Below are positions 19,401 to 31,061 of a DNA stretch of 64,000 nt, piece after piece. Source of the DNA: Aquilaria yunnanensis (Eukaryota > Streptophyta > Magnoliopsida > Malvales > Thymelaeaceae); the NCBI GenBank assembly GCA_039654915.1, contig CM077593.1, positions 53,388,501 through 53,452,500 on the forward strand, read 5' to 3'. Every line of letters begins with the position of its first letter. The stretch's first letter is position 1. Position numbers and translations under genes: made by a program. Below the pieces are notes generated by a model. That model saw only the letters and a program-made list of their open reading frames with translations. It was not told the DNA's origin and did not search any database.

Positions 19401-22400
19401 ATGCCCCCATTAAGGACCCATCTGCCCAATCCAGGAGAGAGGCAAGCACAAAGGCCCCATCAGGAGCAGAGAAGGCCTAATGCACCCCCAGGCAGGGTAT
19501 TTCAGCTGGAGTCATCCAAAAAGGTGCAGGAAGCACCAGAGGCTATTGGAGATAGGGAGACTAGTCAGCAAAGGACTAGTAGGAGAGCCTTAAAAGGTAC
19601 TATCTACCTTAATGGCTATTTAGTATCCGCATTATTTGATACTGGAGCTTCATTTTCTGTGATTTCTAATAGCTTGGTTAAGACCATTAATTTAGAAATA
19701 AAGTACACAACAAGCATCTACTTAGTTAAAACTGCTGGCAATGAAGTTTTATTCACATACCATATGGTTGAAAACTGTGAAATCCAGATAGACAAGCTGA
19801 AACTGAGAGCAGACCTCATAGTGCTAGACACATATGATTATGATGTGATTCTAGGCATGAATTGGTTAGGAGAGAATAAAGTGGTAATTGATTGTCATAA
19901 CAGACAACTGATTATACCTAGTTGTATACCATATAATTTAGATAAGTCACTAGAGTTGGCTATGGATTGTCAAATTGAGGTATTAAAACAAATGGCTCTA
20001 GAAAGTGACTATGAAATCCTGGAACTGAATGACTAGGAAGTAGCTAATGAACTTAGGCAGATACCTATAGTTTAGGATTTTCCAACGGTTTTTCCTACAG
20101 ACCTACCTGGATTACCACCCTGAAGGGAGGTGGAGTTTGAAATTAAGCTGGTACCAGGAGCAGCACCAGTATTCACTGCTCCATATAGGATGGCACAAAT
20201 TGAAATGGTAGAGCTGAGGAAACAGTTAGATGAACTACTTGAAAAAGGGTTCATCAGACCTAGTGTGTCGCCTTGGGGGGCACTTGTGTTATTTTTAAAG
20301 AAAAAGGATGGAATCCTTAGACTCTGTATTGATTACAGAAAACTGAATGCATTAACCATAAAGAACAAATATCCTCTCCCAATAATAAAAGATCTGTTTG
20401 ATCAGCTGAAGGGAGCAAAGGTGTTCTCTAAAATAGATTGGAGATCTGGATATTTCTAGTTAAGGATTAGGGAAGAGGACATACCTAAGACTACTTTCAG
20501 AACTAGGTATGGACACTTTGAGTATACAGTAATGCCATTTGGGCTTACTAATGCACCTGCATTCTTTATGGACTTAATGTAGAGGGTGTTCAAATCACAC
20601 CTAGACCACTTTGTGGTAGTATTCATAGATGATATTTTGGTGTACTCTAAAGATGAGGAAACTCATCAGCAACACCTAAGAGTAGTGCTTGGCTTTCTCC
20701 AAGAACATAAGCTTTATGGAAAGCTGAGTAAGTGCAAATTCTGGACTCAAGAAATTGGGTTTTTGGGTCATGTAATAAATGATCAAGGGTTGGCTGTGGA
20801 TCCTGAAAAGGTAAGGTCAATCTTGGATTGGAAGCAGCCCTAGAATGTAAGAGAAGTCAAGAGTTTCCTAGGGTTGGCTGGCTATTACAGAAGATTTGTG
20901 CCAAAATTTTCTGTTTTAGCAACCCCTATGACTCAATTAACCAGAAAGAACCAGAAGTTTGTCTGGGAAACAAAATGTGAAGAAAGCTTCCAAGAGCTTA
21001 AGAGAGACTGACCACAGCTCCTATATTAGTCTTACCAGACCCTAAAAAGGAATATGAAGTGTATACTGATGCATCTCATGTAGGGCTAGGATGTGTCCTG
21101 ATGCAGGAGAAGTAGGCCATTAGTTTTGGGTCCAGACAACTAAGACCACATGGAAAGAAGTATCCTATGCATGACTTGGAGTTGGGAGTAGTTGTCTTTG
21201 CCCTTAAGCAATGGAGACACTATCTTCTTGGTAATAGATTCTAAGTTTTTACAGACCACAAATGTCTCAAATACCTTTTTACTCAGAAGGACTTGAATAT
21301 GAGACAAAGGAGGTGGTTGGAATATTTGAAGGACTTTGACTATGTAATTGAATACACAGCTGGGAAAGCCAATGTAGTGGCAGATGCTTTGAGCAGAAGC
21401 TACACTGGAGTGCTCAAAGGTGGTGAAATTAAGCATAAGGCCAAGAGCTTGAGCCTTACTTGCTTGGCAAGTCAATGGCTAGCCAAAGAAAGTGAGCAAC
21501 TAAATGTACTCACCATTACACCAGAATGGAGGGAGCTTATCAAAGAAGCTCAAGCTGGTGATGAGAATATGGAACTGATATCTGGGCAAAAAAAGGGAGA
21601 ACTGTACCAAGGTTTTTCCTTTAAACAGGAGATGCTATACTTCTAGAATAGGTTATATGTGCCTGAAAAGGATGACCTGAGGATTCAAATTCTGGAAGAG
21701 GCTCACTCTAGTAAGTTAAACATGCATCTAGGGGCCACAAAGATGTATCACACTCGTAAAGTATATTTTTGGTGGCCATACATGAAGAAGGATATTAGCA
21801 CACATGTAGCTAGCTGTGAAGTGTGCCAACAAGTAAAGGTGGAACACCAGAAACCATGAGGGAAGCTGCAAAGCTTGCCCATACCTGAGAGAAAATGGGG
21901 ATCCATATCAATGGATTTTGTGGTGGGAATGCCAATAACTAGAAGGAAGCATAATGCCATATGGGTCATTGTGGACAGATTGACCAAGGCAGCACATTTC
22001 CTTCCCATGAATCTTACTGATTCTTTGGACAAACTAGCACAACTCTATATAAGAAAGATGGTGAGATTGCATGGAGTACCTGATGACATAGTGTCAGATA
22101 GGGATCCTAGGTTTGTTTCTAGGTTTTGGAAGTCCCTACATCAGGCATTGGGCACTAAGCTCAAGTTTAGTTCTACTTACCATCCACAAACGGATGGACA
22201 GACAGAAAGAACTATACAAACTCTGGAATACATGTTGAGGTGCTGTGTAATTGACTTCTTGGCTGAGTGGGAAGTACATCTTCCACTAATAGAGTTTCCC
22301 TATAATAAGGGCTATCATTCAGTGATAGGAATGGCTCCTTATAAAGCCTTGCATGGTAGAAGATGTATTACTCCTCATTGCTGGCATCAGCTAGAGGACA

Positions 22401-22987
22401 AATTGGAGTTGGGGCCAGAAAATATTAAGGAGACTACAAAGAAAATCAAACCGATCCATGCTAGGATCAAGACTGCAAATGATAGGCAGCAAGCCTATGC
22501 CAACCTGAAAAGGGGAAGAGACCTGGAATTCCAGGAAGAACACTGGGTGTGGCTCAAGGTTTCTCCCATGACGGGAGTAATCAGATTTGGAAAGAAAGGG
22601 AAACTAGCGCCCAGATATGTTGGGCCATATCAAATACTGGCCAAAGTTGGAAATGTGGCTTATCAGCTGGATTTGCCACCAGAACTTGGTAACATACATA
22701 ATGTGATTCATGTGAGCTTACATAAGAAATATGTTCCTAGTTCTAAGTAGATAGAGATACCTACTAGTGTAACTGTGGCACCAAACCTTTCATATGAGGA
22801 AGTGACAATTCAGTTCTTGGTAAGAGATACCAGGAAATTGAGGAGCAGGTGGATCTCTATGATTAAAGTTCAGTGGAGTAACCACACTCCTGAAGGGGTA
22901 ACCTGGGAAGAAGAACAGGAAATTGCCAATAACTACCGTCAGTTGTACTCTAGATTGGTGAAGAATTTGGAGGACCAAATTCTTTAA
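19401..22987 (+). pseudogene. pol of chromovirus B: protease, RT, RNase H, integrase, chromodomain-like tail
   Basis: Protease: FDTGASFSVIS at about 19636. RT spans about 20130-20850 with [19 protein letters not shown] and catalytic FIDD near 20622. RNase H is at about 21055-21400 ([29 protein letters not shown]). The integrase zinc finger is at about 21715-21840 (CEVCQQ), and the D,D,E core at about 21900-22350 ([25 protein letters not shown]). The tail at 22775-22987 (LSYEEV...RKLRSRWISMIKVQWSNHTPEGVTWEEE) has chromodomain-like spacing. Inactivating changes include TAG stops at 20034, 20458, 20581, 20841, 21113, 21645 and 22749, a TGA at 21858, a TAA near 21243, and a one-base loss near 21003. 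The element is dead but full-length. Confidence 0.9.
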
Positions 22988-22999
22988 TGAGGGAGGAAT
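22988..22999 (+). other. Polypurine tract of element B
   Basis: TGAGGGAGGAAT lies directly before the 3' LTR start at 23000 and after the pol stop at 22985-22987. Confidence 0.8.
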
Positions 23000-25644
23000 T
23001 GTTAGGACCATCCCTTAGTACTTGGCTTAGGCCAAGAATATAGAAAAAACACAAATTAAACATGAGCGACTTGATTGAAAATGAGGATAAAGGTGTAAGT
23101 GCAAACCTAAGAAAGTTTGGGTTTTAAGTGTACATGAAAAACTAGACTATGATGTCTATGGCATGAAACAAAGTTTAGGGGCCATGTTGTACACCTAAAC
23201 TAGTGCTACAAGTGAAACTATGAAACTTAAACTAGCAATTTTGGCCATGCAAATAAGTATAAGGAAAAGTGCAAAATTAGACCAACTTTTGGTGACTTTT
23301 ATGGCCGGTCATGTTTTTTCTCCCACCAAGATTTATGCCATCAATTTCTTGCTTTGTTTAATTAGTAAATATCTTGGTACTTGGCCAAAATATGCATGGG
23401 ATAATGGCCATTTTCAGCCATTTTAAATAATACTTGGCAATGTAGGCCATGAATCAAGGTTAATGCCGAAATGAACATATGTTTTAGTGACGAAAATGAA
23501 GCCATGGATTCTTGAAGGGCTAAATGAACCATGCAAACTAGTATAAGGTTAAGTGGAGCATTAAGTCAATTTCTTGGACATGTGTCCATGGCCGGCTGCC
23601 ATGTCTCCCATTAAGGAATTAAACTAGTATTTTCAGCCATTGTGTGCGTGTCGCTTTGCTAGCCAAAATTGAAATGGTTCTTGGTGTTCTTGGAGGTTTG
23701 CTGCCGAATTGATGCCAATTTTCATGCAGTTGAAGCTTGAAAGCAAGAATCAAGCTCGGTCTACTCACTATCGGTATTAGGCGACCAAGAAGCTCAAGTT
23801 GGAGTTTGATTTTTGAAGTTACAAGGGGAGGCCGAGATATTCAAGCTAGTTTTTTAGGTATAGATTCATAAACTCACTTGTTTTCTTGGTAATCATCCAT
23901 GGTCAAGTGATTATGATAGCTAATTGAAGGCCTTGTTCTGTCAGGCAACTTTGAATTAGAAGTTGATTTCGGCTTTAGATACTCAAGCATAACCGAAAGC
24001 TTGAGCTTTGTAGTTGAGATAGGAATTCATAAAAGTTACTTGTTTACTTGGTAAGGATTCCATGAGCAAGTAAGTTTGATGGCTAATTTATGAACAAATT
24101 ATGCTAAGTAATTTCGGTTCGGAAGCTCTAGTTGAACTTGGAAGTTCAAGAATTAACCGAGGAAACTCAAGCTTTGTTTGGAAAGGTAGGGTCCACGAAT
24201 TACTTGTTTGCTTGGTAATGTGCCATGATTCAAGTAGTTAGAGTGACTAAGTGATGGTTCAGTGTGCTACATGATCTTAGTTACTTGATGGGCATTATTG
24301 AGGAGATTCGGTTTTATGAATTGGTTAGCTAATCAAATATGGGCATGTATTAGAAACTCTAGTGAGTAAGGCCAACTTGCTAGGAGTTTTGGAGCTCTAG
24401 TGGATGGTGGACTAAAGTTGTGAAGAAGTATGTGCAATAATACACACGGGCACATGCTTGGGTTTTGGCCGAATGATCTTTGTGGTGTGTGTGTGAGTTG
24501 TGTGCTTGATTGTTTGTTTGTGTGTGCTAACCAATTGTAGATAACTTAGTTATGTGTTAGTTACTATATGTGTATATTGTGTTTTTTTGTTTTCTATGTT
24601 TTCTTGCAGGACAAGTAAGCTATGCGGGTTAAGTCTTAGACTTAACTAAATAGACCAAATATGGTCGTTTGTGAATCCTACTAAGTAATTATTACTCATT
24701 GCCCATAAATATTTCTTATTTCCAAAAAGGATGTTTAGCTTGAGTAGTTTTGCTTGAGTTGCTTGTTAGTGTGCTAGGTAGTACACTTATTGGTCAAGTC
24801 TTATGGTTTAGGGCCGAAACTTATGCTCTATGTTTTGCAGGCTTGAGTAATTTGTGGGACACGTCTAGGTGCAGGATGGATGTGTGGACTATGGCTCTGA
24901 TTGTAGTGTTCACATTCATGACCATGAATAAGGTCATTGGGCTGGTGCTTCAGTGTGTGCTACTGTATTGCACACTTAGGTATCTTCTCAGGGAGTTAGG
25001 GAACTTGGCTTGTAAAACTTAACCTTGGCTAGATTTTGGACTTGTAGCATCCTTGGAATGCTTCCAAGCTAGTGATGCTTGTACTTAGGATATTTTGTGT
25101 ATATATGTAGCCTTGGTTGTACATGGTTTTGCATGTACATATGTTGGTTGCTTATCTGCCAAGTTATGTTAAGTTTATGAGCTCATGGTTATGTTTCATG
25201 CAAGAAACCTCTTAAGTTACCTTGTTTGGATGAATATATATATGCATGGGAACCTTGATTTTCAAAACTACAAAGATGTGGGCTTTTTGGTTGTCATTCA
25301 TGAAAGTAGCACACTTGATGAGCACACATCGCAGACACTTAACAGATTAACTGTATGCCCTGCTTGTATTGCAAGTTACTGATTTACAGCCTTGCCTTGT
25401 GTTGCAAGTTTGTGGTTGGGCCTTACTTAAGCTTCAAGTAATTGTTCTAAATAACTCATAAGCCTCCTGGGGCACCTCCCAGCTCTCAGCTTAAGAAAAT
25501 AAGACTTAAAACTACCTAACAAATAATAGCCAAAATAAAAGGTAGTTAATAACACATGATCATACGAGTGTTTAAATAACTCTTGGGTAGAAATGGTGAG
25601 TGGCACTGAGAGTGCACAGGCTGGGGCCTGTGTGGGGTGTGACA
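23000..25644 (+). mobile_element. 3' LTR of chromovirus B
   Basis: The 2,645 bp run TGTTAGGACC to GGTGTGACA and match 3998-6609. The LTR is followed by TSD ccata at 25645 and then the resumed family C LTR. It contains no gene. Confidence 0.93.
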
Positions 25645-25918
25645 CCATAACTCTCCAAGTCTCTTTCTTGAGAGTTTTGCAGTTGAGTACCCAAATTTCC
25701 AAAATGTTACAAAAAAAGTCCATAGGTTTCTTGACAAACAAGCAATCCTTTCGAATTTTCTTGGGGGCCAAGTTACCAACTTAGAACACTTTTAAGGAGG
25801 TGTTGATCATGCCTTTTACGCCCCCACACTTCAATCACTATGGTGAGAATTACACAATATACTAGTTTTTAGCCAGTATGACACACTTGTAATTCTCCCA
25901 TTTTGTGAGGTGGTAACA
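25645..25918 (-). mobile_element. Family C LTR, right part (continuation of 1-1493)
   Basis: This matches 43920-44194. Its minus-strand start TGTTACCACC falls at 25918. It is followed on the plus strand by attagtact and then LTR D. There is no polypurine tract on the upstream side, so I cannot say it is the 3' LTR of the minus-strand element; attag could be its TSD. Confidence 0.8.
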
Positions 25919-25927
25919 ATTAGTACT

Positions 25928-28336
25928 TGTTACAAGAAAGTTTTGGACTATAATGACATGGCCGTCCTTGGCCCCTGCCCAGGAAGCCTCTGAGAACTAG
26001 TCTCACGGTGGTTGCAATTGGCTAGTTGTATATGTGTGTGGATTAAATCCCATGATACTAGTTGGTTAATCTAGAATATGCAAGATGCATGCTCTTCATG
26101 CTTTGACTTGGATCATTAAAAACATAAAGCATTAACTTGGCCAAGTAATTTCTATATAAAGTAAATACAAATAGCCAAAGCATACAATTTCAACCTTTGT
26201 GTGAATTTACTACACATAACAACTCATGGGAGCATTCATACAAAAAGTGGACTAATGCCCCCACCCAAGAGCAACCCTAGAGTCTAGGACTCTTCATAAC
26301 ATAGACTGTGGAGGCAACTAAGAGGACTGTATAAATACAAGCCTCTACTGAGATTTTCTTGAACTAACTCCCACCTTGGATACACATCCTAGTGGCGAGT
26401 CTCAAAAGCTTTGTCAAAGTGCTACTAGGCTCTGCAGCCAAAGGAAGACTTAAGTTAGTACTATTACTTAACCAACAAGTACCCATGTAGACTAGAATCA
26501 TAGAGATTCTCAAGTTCCATACCTATACATACAAAAGAGCATTACCGCGATAATCCTCAATGATTACCTGGCCCAACAACTTCAGTCTCTGCACAACATA
26601 ACAAAGGAGTGAGAACATAACATTCTCAGTAAGGGTCTTCAATGTACCTGCAAGAAAATTACTAAGGACACCACATATGGTAACATATGTACCCTGCTGT
26701 GAGCTCATACAACCTGAGGGTCTGAAATATATGCATATAAAACTAGGTCCCTTGAGACTTCTCCTCATCCTTGTCCTCTAGCAAGCAAACCTTGCCAGCC
26801 TAACTTGTTATAAATCACCAGTTGAACCTCTCCCATTTATGTTGTACAGGGGAATTATAGTGGGACTATTGTAGACTAGGCCATAAAGGCCTTGTATACT
26901 AGGGCACTAAGGTTTCCACATTGAAGCCTCACATCCAAAGTCTCAACTAGGCTTTTAATGGTACTAAACCTTGCACCCACTTATGGTGTTCTATTGTGGC
27001 CATAATTTCCTTTAAAACTTAGCTTAACTTTGACCTAAAATAACTTTAAAAATGGCCCATTTTAATTGTTTTTGAAACATAGAGGTGATAGTACTCCCTC
27101 TTAGCTTCGTGTGGAATCTTGAATCACCTCAATCGGACAACCGAATGAAAAGTTATGCTAAAAACAAAATCAGGTGTCAAATGCTGTCTTGGCGACGCGT
27201 CGCCACAGTTGTCGACGTTCTGCCAATTTCTAAGGTCTTGGTGACGCGTCGTGGGAACTCGTGTGGATTGGTGACGTATCACAAAACCTGCAAAATGCCC
27301 AGAAAATCTATGGTTTTGCTGCTATGAACTTTGAACACTCTCCAAACATATAAAACATGCATGGATAGCCTTCAAACTTCACATACGTGTAGTACACATT
27401 GCATAGACCACAACAAACCATCACAAGCCTTCCTATGATGCATTATAACATCATTCCAATCAAGCCAAACTCACTAGTCCACCATAATTCAACCAAATCC
27501 TTTAATTAATACTGTAGCTAGAATTACTCAAATTCTTCAAGCAAACTCAAGCCAATAGCATTAATTGAACTTGAAAACATAACTCCCTTACATCAACTGC
27601 AAGTAAGAAGCAAGAATCAACCTCCTTTCCACTCAACTACGTTCAACAAAGTGTCACCTAATTTCTAATAAAAACATAAGCACTAACCATCAAAATCTTG
27701 CTTCCTAACCAAAACCCAAGCTCCAAACTAAGCAAATAACCTGAATTCAATCAAGAACACATTGGTTACCTCATAACAAAAATAGGGGATGTGAGAAAAC
27801 ACACTTCCAAGCTTCAAAACCATGATTTTATTCTTCAAATGGCCTTCCAAGAGTCTATATATCTTTGATGGCTCTTGTTCTCACCAAGAAACTTGGAGTC
27901 TAAGATGAATTTGATTGAGAAATGAGAGCGGAGAGGATGAACATGACAATTGTGGCAGCCACTCTCACTTTCCCCTTCTTAAACCCTCACTTAACCCACA
28001 AGCCACCAAGGTAGTAGACTTAAGTCACTTAAGCCCCCATATTTGGTAATTTAGTTATTCTTGATTAATTCTTGTTTATTCCTTAAAGTTTGGCTTAAGG
28101 TTAAAAGTTAAGTTATAAAAACTCATTTTAAAACACTCGGGACCACGCCCAGCTATTCAGGATGCAAAATTACCATTTTGCCCCTGAACCTCATTTAGTG
28201 CCTTATCTTCCTCGGAACTTAGTGAACTTTGCTAAACTTCTTTATTCTTACTATGTAAACTTTAAATTAGGTTCCAAACTTAATTTAGAACACTTTACCT
28301 TCCTTAGGAGTGCCTGCTACTAGGAGGTCCATAACA
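25928..28336 (-). mobile_element. 3' LTR of family D, minus strand
   Basis: Read on the minus strand, the 2,409 bp run TGTTATGGACCTCC to TTTCTTGTAACA. The start is preceded by a purine run, AAGGAGTGGAGAA, and by the end of the pol frame, so this is the 3' LTR of the minus-strand chromovirus. A diverged relative occupies about 53924-57960 on the plus strand: both share GGGGCAAAAT near the start and GCCAATTGCAACCA near the end. No coding content. Confidence 0.78.
27191..27282. repeat. CpG-rich palindromic words within LTR D
   Basis: GGCGACGCGTCGCC (27191-27204) is a perfect 14-bp palindrome. GTCGAC lies at 27211-27216, GTGACGCGTCGTG at 27241-27253 and GTGACGTATCAC at 27271-27282. The last two look like variants of the same unit, eroded by C-to-T change. 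They stand out in an AT-rich LTR. Confidence 0.7.
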
Positions 28337-28411
28337 TTCTCCACTCCTTCTAGAATTTAGTCACTAAATTCTAGAAGGAGTGGAGAATGTTATAGACCTC
28401 CTAGTAGCAGG
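28313..28411. repeat. 99-bp near-perfect palindrome at the pol/LTR junction
   Basis: The arms 28313-28360 and 28364-28411 (48 nt each) pair with one mismatch around a 3-nt centre, TCA. The left arm holds the first 24 nt of LTR D plus the polypurine tract. The right arm is its inverted copy and supplies the last codons of the pol frame. Confidence 0.9.
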
Positions 28412-29639
28412 ATATCTTTTCAGCATATCTTGCTTCATCTCCTAGGTAGCTTCCTCCTCACTATGGTTAGACCAAAGGATCTTAACCATCGAAATCCACT
28501 TAGTTCACAATTTATTGACTTGCTTATCTAATATTCGAACGGGTTTCTCTTCATAGGTCAAGTCTTCTTGAATAGGTATTACTGAAGGATTAGCTACCTG
28601 TCCTGGATCCACTGTGCATTTTTGGAGTAGACTAACGTGAAACACGTTATGCACTTGGGATAGGTTAGGTGGTAATGCTAACTGATAAGCAACTTTCCCT
28701 ACCTTCTCCAACATTTCATAGGGTCTAATGTACCTAGGGGATAACTTTCCCCTCTACCAAAACCGACTAACTCCCTTCATGGGAGACACTTTAAGAAGTA
28801 CTTTGTCCCCCATTTCAAAACTCAAGTCTCTTCTTCTAAAATTTGCATACTTAGACTGTTGGTCATTGGTTCTATTAATCCGCTGCTAGATTAACTTAAT
28901 CTTAGCTATAGTGTCAGCTATGATTTCAGGCCCGATAACTACCTTGTCTGCAGGGTCTGCCCAACAATGGGGCATCATACATCGCCTCCCATACAAAGCC
29001 TCATTTGGTGCCATTCCAATAACAGTTTTGTGACTATTGTTATAAGCAAACTCGATTAGTGGTAAATGCTGATCCCAATCACCTTTGAAATCAATAACAC
29101 ACATCCATAACATATCCTCCAAAGTCTGAATCACTCTCTCAGATTGCCCATAAGTCTGAGGATGAAAAGCAGTACTGAGGCTAACCTTGCTCTCCAATGT
29201 TTCTTAAAAACCATTCCAAAATTGTGATGTGAACCGAGGATCTCTATCAGATATAATCTAATCTGGTATACCATGGAGTCTCACAATCTCTTTAAGATAC
29301 AACTGAGCTAACTTCTCCAATGTATAAAAATCTTGATATGTATGAAGTGCCTACTTCGTCAGTCGATTGACTACTACCCATATAGCATCATGCTAACTCC
29401 GGGTATTTAGTAACTCCACTAGGAAATCCATAGTAATGGATCCCCATTTCCTCACCGGCAGAGGTAAACTCTGAAGTGTACCTACTGGTTTCTGATGTTC
29501 AGCTTTTACCATCTGGCATGTCAGACACTTTGCCACATGTCTTCCTACGTCCCTTTTGAATCCTGGCCACCAAAAATGTATCTTCAGATCATGATACATA
29601 TTACTAACACCAGGCTAAATATTCAAAGAACTACTATGT
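28364..29639 (-). pseudogene. Integrase and chromodomain-like tail of the minus-strand chromovirus
   Basis: Read from 29639 leftwards, the zinc finger is first (MYHDLKIHFWWPGFKRDVGRHVAKCLTCQ). The D,D,E core follows with MDFLVELL, SDRDPRF and GQSERVIQTLEDML; then GRRCMMPHCW, the GPY-like RYIGPYEMLEKVGKVAYQL, and the tail LTYEEKPVRILDKQ...WISMVKILWSNH resembling a chromodomain. Stops are frequent (after LLNTRS, RLTK, LHGIPD, NGF, AKIKLI, SRFW, VNKL, EEEAT), mostly TAG. The frame ends with TAG at 28364-28366 inside the palindrome. It continues across the copia insertion with 37182-37327. Confidence 0.87.
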
Positions 29640-30469
29640 GCCTCTGTTAGTGTTGTGCCCAAAAGGCCAATCATGAGATGATTGTATTTTTGCAAATTGA
29701 GTCATGATATTTTATTGAGGCATTAATCCAGCAATTTTGTTTGTTGTTTTGTTTCTGCGTAACGTAATAAACATAATTGTAACCCTAGAATAATGATATT
29801 CTTAAACGTCCCTAGTATAGTATTATTGTGGAGCGGGTTGCAATAATACATAATGACTAGCATATGTGGAGACTAATATGAGATATGTAGTCTACATATG
29901 GGTACAAGTTGGAGAACTTGTGTACTGGACCGACCCACCATGAGAACACTTCATGGATCGTTATATGAGTGTCATAAGTGATTCTCATAGTGATCATGGT
30001 ATATGTAGTCCTTCGACCTAAGATCATCAAGGTTCCCTACATGTGAGTCACATACTTTGATACTTTCCCTTGTTGCTCGTAACTGAGTGAACTTGAAGGA
30101 GGTCATTGGGTATGTCACATATCATGCGGAGGGATTTGTATGATCAAGATGGGATTTGTCCCTCCTATGTAACGGGAGTGATATCTTTGGGCCCCTTGAT
30201 AGAGTGAGACTTAGAAAATGCATGGCCATGCTCCGATGAGTTGATATATGATATCAATGTCGTCAGTTTAAGTTGGTCTACTCGGTAATCAAGAAACCAA
30301 AGATTGGGCTATACGAGAGTGACACATTCCATGTCTCGTGTTTAGTCTTGATATCTTGGACAAAGGGACAATGGCATATATCGGTGATGATCATAAAGGT
30401 TTAGTCGATTCACCGACAATCTTGTCACTTGGGTAGCAATGATGTGTTGCTAGACACCGCTCATTGCTT

Positions 30470-30496
30470 ATGATCATAAATGTGATTTATGATCAT
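30470..30496. repeat. 27-bp palindrome in the copia LTR
   Basis: The arms ATGATCATAAAT and ATTTATGATCAT flank GTG. The palindrome is present in the 3' LTR (about 36586-36612) and in the truncated right-hand copy (about 62035-62061), and nearly so in the solo LTR at 55818-57248. Confidence 0.85.
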
Positions 30497-30698
30497 TGCC
30501 AACATGGCAAGAGCCTATTGGGTCGCACACATAGAGCTATTTGGATCATTAGAGTGCATGGGCTAATTATTTGGGTTATGGTTTCACTTTAATTTCGTAT
30601 TAATAATGGGCCAAAGAGTTGAGCCATTATTAAGCCCGAAATTAAATCCTAATTGGATTAGGGCTTTGAAACCCATTAGGCCTGGAAGTTGAGTCTCA

Positions 30699-30706
30699 CT
30701 ATAAAT
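30699..30706 (+). promoter_or_regulatory. TATA box of the copia 5' LTR
   Basis: CTATAAAT lies about 355 bp before the LTR end and recurs at 36815-36822 in the 3' LTR. Promoter assignment is by motif and position only. Confidence 0.55.
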
Positions 30707-31061
30707 GCAACTTTTAAGTGAGAAATTCGAGGGTCTCCTTGCCCTAGCCTCCCAAAAGGACAGCCACACTCTTCTCTTGCAATTCCTTGGAGGACGCAAG
30801 CTAGCACTACGAGCGCAAGAGAAACGCATCTGCCGGGACGTGGTGGAAGCGTGGTGATCCCGAGAGGCTCGTGTGGATACCATAGAGAGCCTGAACACGT
30901 CAACTGTTCAGGTTTTGTGATTCGACTCTACAGTTGAGTGAGAGATCTCAACCGAAAATTAGGTATGAAATTTTCAAACACCCAGTTTACCCCGTTTCAC
31001 TTGGATCCTGGAGGGTTTCGGTTAAATTCCGCTGCGCTGTTTGGCTCCCGAAACCCAACAG

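Larger units (their letters stand above)
1494..25644 (+). mobile_element. Ty3/gypsy chromovirus B (Tekay/Del-like), whole element with nested insertions
   Basis: The element runs from TGTTAGGA at 1494 to GGTGTGACA at 25644 and is flanked by the 5-bp TSD ccata. Its 5' LTR is split by a solo family C LTR (1503-3992) and its gag by Tat element A (7051-18205). The order LTR, initiator-Met primer site, gag, protease, RT, RNase H, integrase, chromodomain-like tail, polypurine tract, LTR is that of a chromovirus. Removing the two insertions leaves roughly 10.5 kb. All coding parts are broken by stops and a frameshift, so it is non-autonomous now. The long LTRs and the two-part gag zinc motif favour Tekay/Del; that lineage call is inference. 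Confidence 0.85.
29645..31060 (+). mobile_element. 5' LTR of the copia element
   Basis: The 1,416 bp run TGTTAGTGTTGTGCCC to CCCGAAACCCAACA. A TATA box CTATAAAT lies at 30699-30706. A 27-bp palindrome lies at 30470-30496. An antisense ORF of about 100 codons recurs in the other copies simply because the LTR sequence is shared. Confidence 0.95.

Noticed and set aside
25919..25927. Polypurine tract for the family C LTR at 25918
   Set aside because: On the minus strand the bases read AGTACTAAT, which is not purine-rich, so this LTR is not shown to be the 3' LTR of the element to its right.
30584..30898. Minus-strand ORF of 104 codons in copia LTRs, also at 36700-37014 and 62149-62463
   Set aside because: Its conservation equals that of the LTR itself. 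It crosses the TATA region and shows no codon-level constraint by eye.
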